The translations under genes were made by a program, and so were the position numbers. A DNA stretch of 64,000 nucleotides from Streptococcus gwangjuense (lineage in GTDB: Bacteria > Bacillota > Bacilli > Lactobacillales > Streptococcaceae), in contig NZ_CP032621.1 in the NCBI RefSeq assembly GCF_003627155.1, positions 310,001-374,000 of the forward strand, in the 5' to 3' direction. Shown piece by piece: positions 17,206 through 25,691 of this stretch (within the stretch, counting starts at the first letter, position 1; every line of letters begins with the position of its first letter). The notes under the pieces are model-generated. The model ran no database searches. It saw only the letters and a list, made by a program, of their open reading frames with translations, and was not told the DNA's origin.

Positions 17206-17207
17206 AA

Positions 17208-17924
17208 ATGAAAAAAAGATACCTTGTCTTGACAGCCTTGCTAGCCTTGAGTCTAGCAGCTTGTTCACAAGAAAAAGCAAAAAATGAAGATGGAGCAGCT
17301 AAGACAGAACAAACAGCTAAAGCTGATGGAACAGTCGGAAATAAGACTCAAGAAGCCACCCAGAAAAAAGCAGAAGTGGTTAATAAAGGTGACTACTACA
17401 GTATTCAAGGGAAATACGATGAAATTATCGTAGCAAATAAACACTATCCATTATCTAAAGACTACAATCCAGGGGAAAATCCAACAGCCAAGGCTGAGTT
17501 GGTCAAACTCATCAAAGCGATGCAAGAGGCAGGCTTCCCAATTAGTGATCAATACAGTGGTTTTAGAAGTTACGAGACTCAGACTAAGCTCTATCAAGAT
17601 TATGTCAATAAAGATGGAAAGGCTGCAGCAGACCGTTACTCTGCCCGCCCTGGCTATAGCGAGCACCAGACAGGCTTGGCCTTTGATGTGATTGGGACAA
17701 ATGGTGATTTGGTGACAGAAGAAAAAGCGGCCCAATGGCTCTTGGACCATGCGGCTGATTATGGTTTTGTTGTCCGTTATCTTAAAGGTAAGGAAAAGGA
17801 AACAGGCTATATGGCTGAGGAATGGCACCTTCGTTATGTCGGAAAAGAGGCTAAAGAGATTGCAGCTAGTGGCCTCAGTTTGGAAGAGTATTTCGGCTTT
17901 GAAGGTGGAGATTACGTCGATTAA
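17208..17924 (+). CDS. ldcB: L,D-carboxypeptidase LdcB/DacB (lipoprotein)
   Basis: 238 residues. Signal peptide with lipobox LAAC, lipidated Cys19, then a low-complexity Lys/Ala/Glu linker to about 60. M15B fold: SGFRSYETQ, SEHQTGLAFD (His153, Asp160) and EEWHLRY (Glu205, His207). The zinc set His153-Asp160-His207 is that reported for pneumococcal DacB/LdcB, which trims tetrapeptide stems to tripeptides in peptidoglycan. It acts outside the membrane. RBS AAGGAG; starts 2 nt after the HIT gene. Confidence 0.94.
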   Translation: MKKRYLVLTALLALSLAACSQEKAKNEDGAAKTEQTAKADGTVGNKTQEATQKKAEVVNKGDYYSIQGKYDEIIVANKHYPLSKDYNPGENPTAKAELVKLIKAMQEAGFPISDQYSGFRSYETQTKLYQDYVNKDGKAAADRYSARPGYSEHQTGLAFDVIGTNGDLVTEEKAAQWLLDHAADYGFVVRYLKGKEKETGYMAEEWHLRYVGKEAKEIAASGLSLEEYFGFEGGDYVD

Positions 17925-17940
17925 AAAATAAACTTTTCTC

Positions 17941-18046
17941 TTGCAATTCCAGATAAATAGTGTATAATAGATGAGTATGTGTAAAGCATACTTGTGGGAG
18001 GTAAAAATCTTTAATTACCGCCAAAACCACAAAGGAGGATTTAAAA
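17941..18046 (+). promoter_or_regulatory. rplK promoter and 5' leader with possible L1-binding hairpin
   Basis: TTGCAA (17941-17946), 16 nt, TATAAT (17963-17968). The leader then holds GGAGGTAA and TTACCGCC, which pair around an A/G mismatch, before the AAGGAGG ribosome site. A stem with an internal mismatch near the start of the L11 operon is the usual place for autoregulation by ribosomal protein L1; this is inference. Confidence 0.65.
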
Positions 18047-18472
18047 ATGGCTAAAAAAGTCGAAAAACTTGTAAAATTGCAAATCCCTGCTGGTAAAGCT
18101 ACACCAGCTCCACCGGTTGGACCTGCTCTTGGTCAAGCTGGTATCAACATCATGGGATTCACAAAAGAGTTCAACGCTCGTACAGCTGACCAAGCTGGTA
18201 TGATCATTCCAGTTGTTATCTCAGTTTACGAAGATAAATCATTTACTTTCATCACTAAAACACCACCAGCTGCTGTTCTTTTGAAAAAAGCTGCAGGTGT
18301 TGAAAAAGGATCAGGTACACCTAACAAAACTAAAGTTGCTACAGTTACTCGTGCACAAGTACAAGAAATTGCAGAAACTAAGATGCCAGATTTGAACGCA
18401 GCAAACGTAGAGTCTGCAATGCGTATGATCGAAGGTACTGCTCGTTCTATGGGATTCACTGTTGTTGACTAA
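18047..18472 (+). CDS. rplK: 50S ribosomal protein L11
   Basis: 141 residues, full length for L11. [25 protein letters not shown] is the signature region, [19 protein letters not shown] the linker and the C-terminal KMPDLNA...RSMG the rRNA-binding domain. Sits at the GTPase-associated centre of 23S rRNA. Strong consensus promoter and AAGGAGG site, optimal codons. Cotranscribed with rplA across a 207-nt spacer. Confidence 0.97.
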   Translation: MAKKVEKLVKLQIPAGKATPAPPVGPALGQAGINIMGFTKEFNARTADQAGMIIPVVISVYEDKSFTFITKTPPAAVLLKKAAGVEKGSGTPNKTKVATVTRAQVQEIAETKMPDLNAANVESAMRMIEGTARSMGFTVVD

Positions 18473-18499
18473 TCAATAACACGGTAGAAAATCTCACAG

Positions 18500-18599
18500 C
18501 AGTCTATTAGTTGCTTTTCATACTAGGCAAGTGACTGATGCTTGTACTTGAGTACAGCAAGGGAGCTTAACGAAGTAGGAAAAGAAAAATAATAGACTG
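18500..18599 (+). ncRNA. Structured spacer RNA between rplK and rplA
   Basis: A 100-nt imperfect hairpin closed by CAGTCTATTA (18500-18509) and TAATAGACTG (18590-18599). A second helix CTTTTCATAC/GTAGGAAAAG (one mismatch) and a central TGTACT/AGTACA hairpin lie inside. The central GTACTTGAGTAC also occurs in the BOX element at 21351, so the element may be a dispersed repeat or a cis-acting regulator of L1. No coding frame is credible here. Confidence 0.55.
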
Positions 18600-18679
18600 A
18601 AAACCCGCAAGACTTCATCATTTCGAGAAGTGACGTGGGAGATGAAAATCGATTGAACCACTTACAAGGAGAATAGAAA

Positions 18680-19369
18680 ATGGCTAAAAAAAGCAAACAA
18701 CTTCGTGCTGCTCTTGAGAAAATCGACAGCACAAAAGCATACAGCGTAGAAGAAGCTGTAGCACTTGCAAAAGAAACTAACTTTGCAAAATTTGACGCAA
18801 CTGTAGAAGTTGCTTACAACTTGAACATCGACGTTAAAAAAGCTGACCAACAAATCCGTGGAGCAATGGTATTGCCAAACGGTACTGGTAAAACTTCACG
18901 CGTTCTTGTTTTCGCACGTGGTGCAAAAGCTGAAGAAGCAAAAGCTGCTGGTGCAGACTTTGTTGGTGAAGATGACCTTGTTGCTAAAATCAACGACGGT
19001 TGGTTGGACTTCGACGTAGTTATCGCTACACCTGATATGATGGCTCTTGTTGGACGTCTTGGACGTGTCCTTGGGCCACGTAACTTGATGCCAAACCCTA
19101 AAACTGGTACTGTAACTATGGATGTTGCTAAAGCAGTTGAAGAGTCTAAAGGTGGTAAAATTACTTACCGTGCTGACCGTGCAGGTAACGTTCAAGCAAT
19201 CATCGGTAAAGTATCATTTGAAGCTGAAAAATTGGTTGAAAACTTCAAAGCTTTCAACGAAACAATCCAAAAAGCAAAACCAGCTACAGCTAAAGGAACT
19301 TACGTAACAAACTTGACTATCACAACTACTCAAGGTGTTGGTATCAAAGTTGACGTAAACTCACTTTAA
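18680..19369 (+). CDS. rplA: 50S ribosomal protein L1
   Basis: 229 residues, complete. Family signatures include the [15 protein letters not shown] segment and the N-terminal [14 protein letters not shown]. Forms the L1 stalk and moves deacylated tRNA out of the ribosome; also the usual translational repressor of its own operon. ATG with AAGGAG 9 nt upstream; ends at a strong terminator. Confidence 0.97.
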
Positions 19370-19389
19370 TCAGTAGTTTATATCAGAGA

Positions 19390-19415
19390 ACGAGTACGAA
19401 AGTGCTCGTTTTTTT
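19390..19415 (+). terminator. Terminator of rplK-rplA
   Basis: ACGAGTAC/GTGCTCGT stem closed by a GAAA tetraloop, then seven T. Confidence 0.9.
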
Positions 19416-19705
19416 AGGTACGACGGACATTTCGTTCATCTGAGGTGTAAGTCCTCTGTGGGTACCATATACTAGTAAACCCAAAAGTGATTCCCAAGCC
19501 TGACTATTGTGAGTAGCTGATCGAACGGCATTAGGATAGACTATTTAAGTTTGACGTTGGAAATAATAATCGGCAGAGAAAGAGATAGAGAAATCTTGGC
19601 TATACGAATAGGCACGTAATAGTAAAGCGTAGATAGCGGATAAGGAGGCCAGCAACTCTAAAGTACAAATATGTTGTCGTAACCTATATGCGTAAACTAC
19701 GTGAG
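19416..19705 (+). mobile_element. Probable group II intron remnant (domain I part, no reverse transcriptase)
   Basis: Non-coding and rich in short helices: CTGAGGTGTAAGTCCTCTG, GGGTACC...AAACCC, AAAAGTGATTCCCAAGCC, then a stretch with AGGAGGCCAGCAACTC. The GAGGTGTAAGTCCTC hairpin followed by a GGGTACC arm resembles domain I of bacterial group II introns. No reverse transcriptase frame or domain V-like hairpin follows before 19705, so it would be a truncated, inactive copy. Recognition is by pattern only. Confidence 0.4.
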
Positions 19706-19805
19706 CAATTGAATTCGAACTAGAGAGTTAATTAATAGATTTATGCTATAATCATGGCAGACTGTATGCGTTTGATTATAGTTCATCAAAAACTAGATTA
19801 GAATT

Positions 19806-19814
19806 GTTAGATAA
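19806..19814 (+). promoter_or_regulatory. Upstream region of the methyltransferase gene
   Basis: The 150 nt between the intron remnant and the methyltransferase hold two promoter-like boxes: TGCTATAAT near 19744 and TGTTATAAT ending near 19833, the latter about 24 nt before the ATG. The TTAGAATTGTTAG stretch here lies just before the second box. Position of the true start site is uncertain. Confidence 0.35.
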
Positions 19815-19856
19815 TATCATTTTATGTTATAATGAAGAAAAAACAGAGGTGTTCAA

Positions 19857-20615
19857 ATGTCAGAAGCAGGTCATAAGTTTTTAGCAAAATTGGGGAAAAA
19901 ACGCTTACGTCCAGGTGGAAAACGTGCCACAGATTGGTTAATTGCAGAAGGAGGATTTTCAAAAGAAAAGAGAATACTAGAAGTTGCGTGCAATAGGGGA
20001 ACTACAGCAATTGAGTTGGCACAGCGTTTTGGTTGTAAGATAACTGCTGTTGATATGGATGGACAAGCTTTAGAAGTGGCTAAAAAATCTGCTGAAACGG
20101 CAGGTGTTGGTCATTTGATTAGGTTTGAAAGAGCAAATGCAATGAAACTTCCTTATGAAGATGCTAGTTTTGATATTGTTATAAATGAAGCTATGCTGAC
20201 TATGCAAGCCGATCAAGCTAAGAAAAAATGTGTAATGGAATATCTAAGGGTTTTAAAACCAGGAGGTCTTCTTTTGACACATGATGTGCTTCTTAAGGAA
20301 GCTAAAGAGTCTGTCAGACAGGAATTGTCGCAAGCAATTCATGTAAATGTAGGTCCTTTAACTCAAGATGGTTGGGAAGAGGTGATGATAGAATCAGGTT
20401 ATCGTGATGTGAAAGTATTGACTGGTGAAATGACATTAATGAAATTATCAGGTATGATTTATGACGAAGGTTGGCTAGGAACTTTGAAAATTTGCGTAAA
20501 TGCTTGTAAAAAGGAGAATAGAAAGCAGTTTTTAACTATGTATAAAATGTTTGATAAGAATAAAAAGAACTTGGGATTTATTGCTATGGCTGGTCATAAA
20601 TCGTCAAATCGTTAG
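19857..20615 (+). CDS. Class I SAM-dependent methyltransferase
   Basis: 252 residues. Motif I is ILEVACNRGTTAIELA, an unusual form of the glycine loop (CNRGTT instead of GxGxG); the acidic end of strand 2 is VDMDGQALEVA, and motif post-I and VLKPGGLLLTHD follow, typical of the UbiE/Methyltransf_11 group. Small-molecule methylation is likely but the substrate is unknown. It precedes apt, as in pneumococcus. GAGGTG lies 6 nt before the ATG. Base use is more AT-rich than apt. Confidence 0.82.
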   Translation: MSEAGHKFLAKLGKKRLRPGGKRATDWLIAEGGFSKEKRILEVACNRGTTAIELAQRFGCKITAVDMDGQALEVAKKSAETAGVGHLIRFERANAMKLPYEDASFDIVINEAMLTMQADQAKKKCVMEYLRVLKPGGLLLTHDVLLKEAKESVRQELSQAIHVNVGPLTQDGWEEVMIESGYRDVKVLTGEMTLMKLSGMIYDEGWLGTLKICVNACKKENRKQFLTMYKMFDKNKKNLGFIAMAGHKSSNR

Positions 20616-20700
20616 ATAATTATTGAAGTTAACTTTTCCTTTTTTCTTTCTTAAAAAATATGCTATAATAGAGAGTAAAAACTTTGAAAGAAAGAAAAAG

Positions 20701-21213
20701 ATGAATTTAAAAGATTATATTGCAACAATTGAAAATTATCCAAAGGAAGGGATTACCTTCCGTGATATCAGTCCTTTGATGGCTGATGGGAATGCTTACA
20801 GCTATGCTGTTCGTGAAATCGTTCAGTATGCGACTGACAAGAAAATTGACATGATTGTAGGTCCTGAAGCTCGTGGTTTTATCGTGGGCTGTCCAGTTGC
20901 CTTTGAGTTGGGAATTGGTTTTGCACCTGTTCGTAAACCAGGTAAATTGCCACGCGAAGTTATTTCTGCTGACTACGAAAAAGAATACGGTGTTGATACC
21001 TTGACTATGCATGCTGATGCCATCAAGCCAGGTCAACGTGTTCTTATTGTGGATGACCTCTTGGCAACAGGTGGAACTGTTAAGGCAACCATCGAGATGA
21101 TTGAAAAACTTGGTGGTGTTGTAGCAGGTTGTGCCTTCCTTGTTGAATTGGATGAATTGAACGGCCGTGAAAAAATCGGTGACTACGATTACAAAGTTCT
21201 TATGCATTATTAA
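20701..21213 (+). CDS. apt: Adenine phosphoribosyltransferase
   Basis: 170 residues, the family's usual length. [15 protein letters not shown] at the N-terminus and the PRPP loop [14 protein letters not shown] are diagnostic. Converts adenine and PRPP to AMP in purine salvage. The frame is open upstream to 20623, but the ATG at 20701 gives the family N-terminus; GCTATAAT at 20661-20668 is its probable -10. Ends at a terminator. Confidence 0.96.
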   Translation: MNLKDYIATIENYPKEGITFRDISPLMADGNAYSYAVREIVQYATDKKIDMIVGPEARGFIVGCPVAFELGIGFAPVRKPGKLPREVISADYEKEYGVDTLTMHADAIKPGQRVLIVDDLLATGGTVKATIEMIEKLGGVVAGCAFLVELDELNGREKIGDYDYKVLMHY

Positions 21214-21215
21214 TG

Positions 21216-21240
21216 AAAAACAGTCCCTAGGGCTGTTTTC
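21216..21240 (+). terminator. Terminator of apt
   Basis: AAAACAGTCC/GGGCTGTTTT, 10 bp with one T-G pair, three-base loop. Confidence 0.85.
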
Positions 21241-21291
21241 TCTACATTAGGATATAAAAATAGACTATAGCTAGTTAGAGAAAAAGTATAA

Positions 21292-21320
21292 TTGAAAACT
21301 ATATCTTCTTGCAGTATAAT
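21292..21320 (+). promoter_or_regulatory. Promoter for metA
   Basis: TTGAAA (21292-21297), 17 nt, TATAAT (21315-21320). Transcription would start near 21327 and run through the BOX element at 21351 before reaching metA, giving a leader of about 170 nt. Confidence 0.7.
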
Positions 21321-21350
21321 AAAAGGACTAAGTGTTTGAGATTTAGTTTC

Positions 21351-21453
21351 ATACTCAATGAAAATCAAAGAGCAAACTAGGAAACTAGCCGTAGGCTGTA
21401 CTTGAGTACGGAAAGGCAACGTTGACGCGGTTTGAAGAGATTTTCGAAGAGTT
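21351..21453 (-). repeat. BOX element within the metA leader
   Basis: Starts ATACTCAATGAAAATCAAAG and ends GAGATTTTCGAAGAG; boxC and boxA reversed, with a short hairpin (CTGTACTTGAGTACGG) between them and no boxB. Situated between the metA promoter and its start, so it will be transcribed and folded in the 5' UTR. Confidence 0.9.
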
Positions 21454-21500
21454 TCAAACATATGCAATGATTCCTGAAAGAGTACAGTTAGGAGAGGGTT

Positions 21501-22445
21501 ATGCCGATTCGAATTGATAAAAAATTGCCAGCTGTTGAGATTTTACGGACAGAGAATATCTTTGTCATGGATGATCAACGTGCGGCCCACCAAGATATCC
21601 GTCCCTTGAAGATTTTAATTTTAAATCTCATGCCACAGAAAATGGTCACAGAAACCCAGTTGTTGCGCCATTTGGCCAATACACCCCTGCAACTGGATAT
21701 TGATTTTCTCTATATGGAAAGCCATCGTTCTAAGACAACTCGTTCAGAGCACATGGAGACCTTTTATAAAACTTTTCCTGAAGTTAAGGACGAGTATTTT
21801 GATGGGATGATTATCACGGGTGCTCCAGTTGAGCATTTACCATTTGAGGAAGTGGACTATTGGGAGGAATTCAGTCAGGTAATCGAGTGGTCCAAGACCC
21901 ATGTCTATTCGACCCTTCATATCTGTTGGGGTGCTCAGGCGGGACTCTATCTGCGTTATGGAGTGGAAAAATACCAGATGGACAGTAAGTTATCGGGTAT
22001 CTATCCTCAGGACACCTTAAAAGAGGGCCATCTTCTTTTTAGAGGCTTTGACGATAGCTATGTATCCCCTCATTCACGGCACACGGAGATTTCCAAGGAA
22101 GAGATCTTAAATAAAACCAATCTTGAGATTTTATCAGAAGGACCTCAGGTTGGGGTTTCGATTTTGGCCAGTCGTGATTTGCGAGAAATTTATAGTTTTG
22201 GGCATTTGGAATATGACCGTGATACCTTGGCAAATGAATATTTCCGAGATCGTGATGCTGGTTTGGATCCTCATATTCCAGAAAATTACTTTAAGGATGA
22301 TGATGTCAACCAGACACCTTGTCTTTGTTGGTCTTCATCAGCAGCCCTCTTTTTCAGTAACTGGGTGAACTATGCGGTCTATCAGGAAACCCCTTTTGAC
22401 TGGAGAAAAATAGAAGATGATGCATCCGCATTTGGGTATTTATAA
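21501..22445 (+). CDS. metA: Homoserine O-acyltransferase MetA (predicted acetyl-CoA type)
   Basis: 314 residues. First committed step of methionine synthesis from homoserine. The triad fits the family: Cys142 (LHICWGAQ), His235 and Glu237 (FGHLEYD). Residue 111 is Glu (GAPVEH); in MetA enzymes Glu at this place goes with acetyl-CoA and Gly with succinyl-CoA use, so O-acetylhomoserine is the expected product despite the older succinyltransferase name. AGGAGAGGG precedes the ATG. The DnaD-like gene starts 9 nt downstream. Confidence 0.93.
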   Translation: MPIRIDKKLPAVEILRTENIFVMDDQRAAHQDIRPLKILILNLMPQKMVTETQLLRHLANTPLQLDIDFLYMESHRSKTTRSEHMETFYKTFPEVKDEYFDGMIITGAPVEHLPFEEVDYWEEFSQVIEWSKTHVYSTLHICWGAQAGLYLRYGVEKYQMDSKLSGIYPQDTLKEGHLLFRGFDDSYVSPHSRHTEISKEEILNKTNLEILSEGPQVGVSILASRDLREIYSFGHLEYDRDTLANEYFRDRDAGLDPHIPENYFKDDDVNQTPCLCWSSSAALFFSNWVNYAVYQETPFDWRKIEDDASAFGYL

Positions 22446-22453
22446 GAGGAATT

Positions 22454-23131
22454 ATGACATATTTAGACGCTTTTAAATCAGGGAACTTGGTTTTACCGAG
22501 TGCCCTTCTCTTGCATTTTAAGGAACTCTTTCCGTCTAGCGATGATTTTCTGGTCTGGCAATTTTTCTATTTGCAAAATACGACAGGTTTGGATGAAATG
22601 TCGCCAAGCCAGATTGCTGAAAGGATTGGCAAGGAAATTTCGGATGTCAATCAGGCCATTTCCAATCTGACGGAAAGGGGTCTGCTTCAGTATCGAACCA
22701 TCGAATTGAATGGTGAAATTGAATTGCTTTTTGATGCAAGTTTGGCTCTGGAACGTTTGGATGACTTGCTTGGAGCTACTCATTCAAGTTCAGACCAGTT
22801 GACACCTCAAAATCAGCTCAAGGATTTGGTAGAAACCTTCCAGCAGGAATTGGGACGCTTGTTGACGCCTTTTGAGATTGAGGATTTGACCAAGACACTA
22901 AAGGAAGATGGAACCAGTGCTGACTTGATTAAGGAAGCCCTTCGTGAAGCTGTTTTGAATGGAAAACCAAACTGGAAGTACATTCAGGCGATTTTGAGAA
23001 ATTGGCGCCATGAAGGTATCAAAAGCGTGGCTCAAATTGAGGCTAAGCGAGCAGAGAGAGAAGCAAGCAATCCTCAGTTGACACAGGTATCTGCAGATTT
23101 CCGAAATGCCATGGATCTCTGGAAGGATTAA
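22454..23131 (+). CDS. dnaD: DnaD-like replication initiation protein
   Basis: 225 residues. N-terminal winged helix (about 20-100; SPSQIAERIGKEISDVNQAISNL helix-turn-helix), acidic/Gln-rich linker, then the DnaD/DnaB C-terminal domain ending in YIQAILRNWRHEGI, the YxxxIxxxW motif that contacts DNA. Takes part in loading the replicative helicase at oriC or at stalled forks. RBS GAGGAA; probably cotranscribed with metA. Confidence 0.9.
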   Translation: MTYLDAFKSGNLVLPSALLLHFKELFPSSDDFLVWQFFYLQNTTGLDEMSPSQIAERIGKEISDVNQAISNLTERGLLQYRTIELNGEIELLFDASLALERLDDLLGATHSSSDQLTPQNQLKDLVETFQQELGRLLTPFEIEDLTKTLKEDGTSADLIKEALREAVLNGKPNWKYIQAILRNWRHEGIKSVAQIEAKRAEREASNPQLTQVSADFRNAMDLWKD

Positions 23132-23164
23132 TCCATGTAAGCAATCTTGAAATCCGAGTAAGAT

Positions 23165-23193
23165 TTGCAAGCTGTGTCTAATTGTGATAAAAT
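23165..23193 (+). promoter_or_regulatory. Promoter for tpiA
   Basis: TTGCAA (23165-23170), 17 nt, TGA-TAAAAT (TAAAAT 23188-23193), an extended -10. AAGAGGT is the ribosome site downstream. Confidence 0.75.
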
Positions 23194-23228
23194 AAATAGA
23201 AAATAAATTGAAAAAAGAGGTATGTGAA

Positions 23229-23987
23229 ATGTCACGTAAACCATTTATCGCTGGTAACTGGAAAATGAACAAAAATCCAGAAGAAGCTAAAGCATTCGTT
23301 GAAGCAGTTGCATCAAAACTTCCTTCATCAGATCTTGTTGAAGCAGGTATCGCGGCTCCAGCTCTTGATTTGACAACTGTTCTTGCTGCTGCAAAAGGCT
23401 CAAACCTTAAAGTTGCTGCTCAAAACTGCTACTTTGAAAATGCAGGTGCTTTCACTGGTGAAACAAGCCCACAAGTTTTGAAAGAAATCGGTACAGACTA
23501 CGTTGTTATCGGTCACTCAGAACGCCGTGACTACTTCCATGAAACTGACGAAGACATCAACAAAAAAGCAAAAGCAATCTTTGCAAACGGTATGCTTCCA
23601 ATCATCTGTTGTGGTGAGTCACTTGAAACTTACGAAGCTGGTAAAGCTGCTGAGTTTGTAGGTGCTCAAGTATCGGCTGCATTGGCTGGATTGACTGCTG
23701 AACAAGTTGCTGCATCAGTTATCGCTTATGAGCCAATCTGGGCTATCGGTACTGGTAAATCAGCTTCACAAGACGACGCACAAAAAATGTGTAAAGTTGT
23801 TCGTGACGTTGTAGCTGCTGACTTCGGTCAAGAAGTTGCAGACAAAGTTCGTGTTCAATACGGTGGTTCTGTTAAACCTGAAAACGTTGCTTCATACATG
23901 GCTTGCCCAGACGTTGACGGTGCCCTTGTTGGTGGTGCGTCACTTGAAGCTGAAAGCTTCTTGGCATTGCTTGACTTTGTAAAATAA
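23229..23987 (+). CDS. tpiA: Triose-phosphate isomerase
   Basis: 252 residues from the ATG at 23229; the frame is open slightly upstream (23208) but GAGGTATGTGAA fits this ATG and the family begins [13 protein letters not shown]. Catalytic Lys (NWKMN), His (VIGHSERR) and Glu ([10 protein letters not shown]) are all present, as is the phosphate loop GGSV. Interconverts dihydroxyacetone phosphate and glyceraldehyde 3-phosphate. Highly expressed codons. Confidence 0.98.
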   Translation: MSRKPFIAGNWKMNKNPEEAKAFVEAVASKLPSSDLVEAGIAAPALDLTTVLAAAKGSNLKVAAQNCYFENAGAFTGETSPQVLKEIGTDYVVIGHSERRDYFHETDEDINKKAKAIFANGMLPIICCGESLETYEAGKAAEFVGAQVSAALAGLTAEQVAASVIAYEPIWAIGTGKSASQDDAQKMCKVVRDVVAADFGQEVADKVRVQYGGSVKPENVASYMACPDVDGALVGGASLEAESFLALLDFVK

Positions 23988-24033
23988 TCGACTCTTTATT
24001 AACATTATTTGGTTGAAGAAAAGCTAAAATCGA

Positions 24034-24062
24034 GAAAGGACAAATATCGTCCTTTCTTTTTT
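24034..24062 (+). terminator. Terminator of tpiA
   Basis: GAAAGGAC/GTCCTTTC stem, 7-nt loop, six T. Confidence 0.88.
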
Positions 24063-24473
24063 GCTATTAAAGAGGCTAATGTAGACAATTTTATTCGAAC
24101 TCTTCCTGGTGCTTATAACATGGAGATGAACCAAGACTCCAGCAATATTTCCCTCGGGCAAAAACAACTGTTGATCATCGCGCTTGCTATTTTAGCTAAT
24201 CCTAAAATTCTCATTTTGGATGAAGCGACTTCCTCTGTTGATACCCGTTTGGAACTCTTGATTCAAAAAGCTATGAAATGCTTGATGAAAGGAAGGAACA
24301 GTTTTGTCATCGCCCGCTGTCTCTCGACCATTCAAGAAGTAAATGTGATTCTCGTTCTTAAGGATGGATAGATTATTGAGCAGGGAAATCACGAAAGTGT
24401 ACTCCAAGCGAAAGTTTTTTATTATGATCTTTACCATAGCCAATTTTCAAGTAAATCTTATAAAGTAAGCTAA
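24063..24473 (+). pseudogene. Relic of an ABC exporter ATPase C-terminus
   Basis: A frame from AIKEANVDNFIRTLPG on encodes the second half of an ABC nucleotide-binding domain: signature reduced to SLGQKQL, Walker B ILILDEATSS, and an H-loop where the expected His is lost (IARCLST instead of IAHRLST). A TAG at 24369 interrupts it, after which the same frame continues with IIEQGNHESVL and stops at 24471. No start, transmembrane part or Walker A precedes it; the tpiA terminator lies right at its left edge. It is a dead fragment. In pneumococcus this place between tpiA and dpr is taken by lytC. Confidence 0.85.
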
Positions 24474-24540
24474 TCAGAACTAACTAAACTTTTCTTAAAT
24501 TATCAGTCTATTGCAACTTTTCTCATGTGAGTCATTTGGC

Positions 24541-24573
24541 TTGCTATTGGTTTTCCTTAGTAGTATACTAAGG
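24541..24573 (+). promoter_or_regulatory. dpr promoter with inverted repeat over the -10
   Basis: TTGCTA (24541-24546), 17 nt, TATACT (24564-24569). The -10 lies inside the perfect inverted repeat CCTTAGTA-GTA-TACTAAGG (24555-24573), a likely repressor site. Peroxide- or iron-responsive control would fit a Dps gene; the regulator is not identified. Confidence 0.6.
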
Positions 24574-24624
24574 TAGTAATCATTAAGAAGTGGTTACAAA
24601 TAATAATGAATGAGGTAAAATAAA

Positions 24625-25143
24625 ATGGTAGAATTGAAAAAAGAAGCAGTAAAAGACGTAACATCATTAACAAAAGCAGCGCCAGTAGCATTGGCAAAAA
24701 CAAAGGAAGTCTTGAACCAAGCTGTTGCTGATTTGTATGTAGCTCACGTTGCTTTGCACCAAGTGCACTGGTACATGCGTGGTCGTGGTTTCCTTGTATG
24801 GCATCCAAAAATGGATGAGTATATGGAAGCTCTTGATGGCCAATTGGATGAAATCAGTGAGCGTTTGATCACGCTTGGTGGAAGCCCATTCTCTACTTTG
24901 ACAGAATTCCTTCAAAACAGTGAAATCGAAGAAGAAGCTGGTGAATACCGTAATGTTGAAGAAAGCTTGGAACGTGTTCTTGCTATCTACCGTTACTTGT
25001 CAGAACTCTTCCAAAAAGGTTTGGATGTCACTGATGAAGAGGGTGATGATGTGACAAACGGTATCTTCTCAGATGCTAAAACTGAAACTGATAAAACAAT
25101 CTGGATGCTTGCCGCAGAACTTGGACAAGCACCTGGTTTGTAA
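24625..25143 (+). CDS. dpr: Dps-like peroxide resistance protein Dpr
   Basis: 172 residues. Ferritin-like four-helix bundle with the intersubunit ferroxidase ligands: HQVHWYMRG (His) and [21 protein letters not shown] (His, Asp, Glu). Forms a 12-mer that oxidises and stores Fe2+ using H2O2, protecting a catalase-negative, H2O2-producing streptococcus. The Lys-rich N-terminal tail (KKEAVKD) may bind DNA. ATG follows GAGGTAAAATAAA. Own promoter and two downstream hairpins. Confidence 0.95.
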   Translation: MVELKKEAVKDVTSLTKAAPVALAKTKEVLNQAVADLYVAHVALHQVHWYMRGRGFLVWHPKMDEYMEALDGQLDEISERLITLGGSPFSTLTEFLQNSEIEEEAGEYRNVEESLERVLAIYRYLSELFQKGLDVTDEEGDDVTNGIFSDAKTETDKTIWMLAAELGQAPGL

Positions 25144-25161
25144 GATAAATGCATCCCTTTC

Positions 25162-25193
25162 TATCATGAGTTTCTGTATCACTACTCATGATA
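25162..25193 (+). terminator. Hairpin downstream of dpr
   Basis: TATCATGAGT/ACTCATGATA, 10-bp stem, 12-nt loop, without a clear T run. It may protect the dpr mRNA 3' end. Confidence 0.5.
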
Positions 25194-25204
25194 AACTATC
25201 TTTT

Positions 25205-25241
25205 AAAAATCATGTAGCAGACAAAGTTACATGATTTTTTC
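25205..25241 (+). terminator. Terminator of dpr
   Basis: AAAATCATGTA/TACATGATTTT stem followed by TT and C-T-rich sequence. Palindromic enough to work on both strands. Confidence 0.8.
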
Positions 25242-25262
25242 TTTGCTTCTCCGGCGACTCAT

Positions 25263-25291
25263 TTGTCAAAATGCTGATTTTAAGGTATAAT
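25263..25291 (+). promoter_or_regulatory. Promoter for the PhnA-like gene
   Basis: TTGTCA (25263-25268), 17 nt, TATAAT (25286-25291). Confidence 0.75.
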
Positions 25292-25350
25292 AGTTGCTGT
25301 TCGAGAAATTTTGATTTTCAAAGAATAGTGAATGATGATAAGGAGAAACC

Positions 25351-25689
25351 ATGAACAAGCTACCAAATTGCCCAAAATGTAACTCAGAGTATGTCTACGA
25401 AGACGGTGCCCTACTGGTTTGCCCAGAGTGTGCTTATGAGTGGAATCCTGCTGAAGTTGCAGATGTAGAAGAGGGCCTTGTTGCTATCGATGCCAACGGA
25501 AATAAATTGGCTGACGGTGATACAGTCACTCTCATCAAGGACTTAAAAGTAAAAGGTGCGCCAAAAGATTTGAAACAAGGGACGCGCGTGAAAAATATTC
25601 GCATCGTAGAAGGCGACCACAATATCGATTGTAAAATTGATGGTTTTGGTGCCATGAAACTCAAATCTGAGTTTGTGAAGAAAATTTAA
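25351..25689 (+). CDS. PhnA/YjdM-family zinc-ribbon protein
   Basis: 112 residues. N-terminal zinc ribbon CPKC...CPEC (residues 7-31), then a beta-rich PhnA domain ([23 protein letters not shown]). Named alkylphosphonate utilization protein by homology, but the family's role is not phosphonate breakdown by itself and no phn genes are near. ATAAGGAG precedes the ATG. The next gene starts 2 nt after its stop. Confidence 0.88.
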   Translation: MNKLPNCPKCNSEYVYEDGALLVCPECAYEWNPAEVADVEEGLVAIDANGNKLADGDTVTLIKDLKVKGAPKDLKQGTRVKNIRIVEGDHNIDCKIDGFGAMKLKSEFVKKI

Positions 25690-25691
25690 GC

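Noticed and set aside
20623..20700. An N-terminal extension of Apt
   Set aside because: It covers the TATAAT promoter and ribosome site, and Apt has its normal length from 20701.
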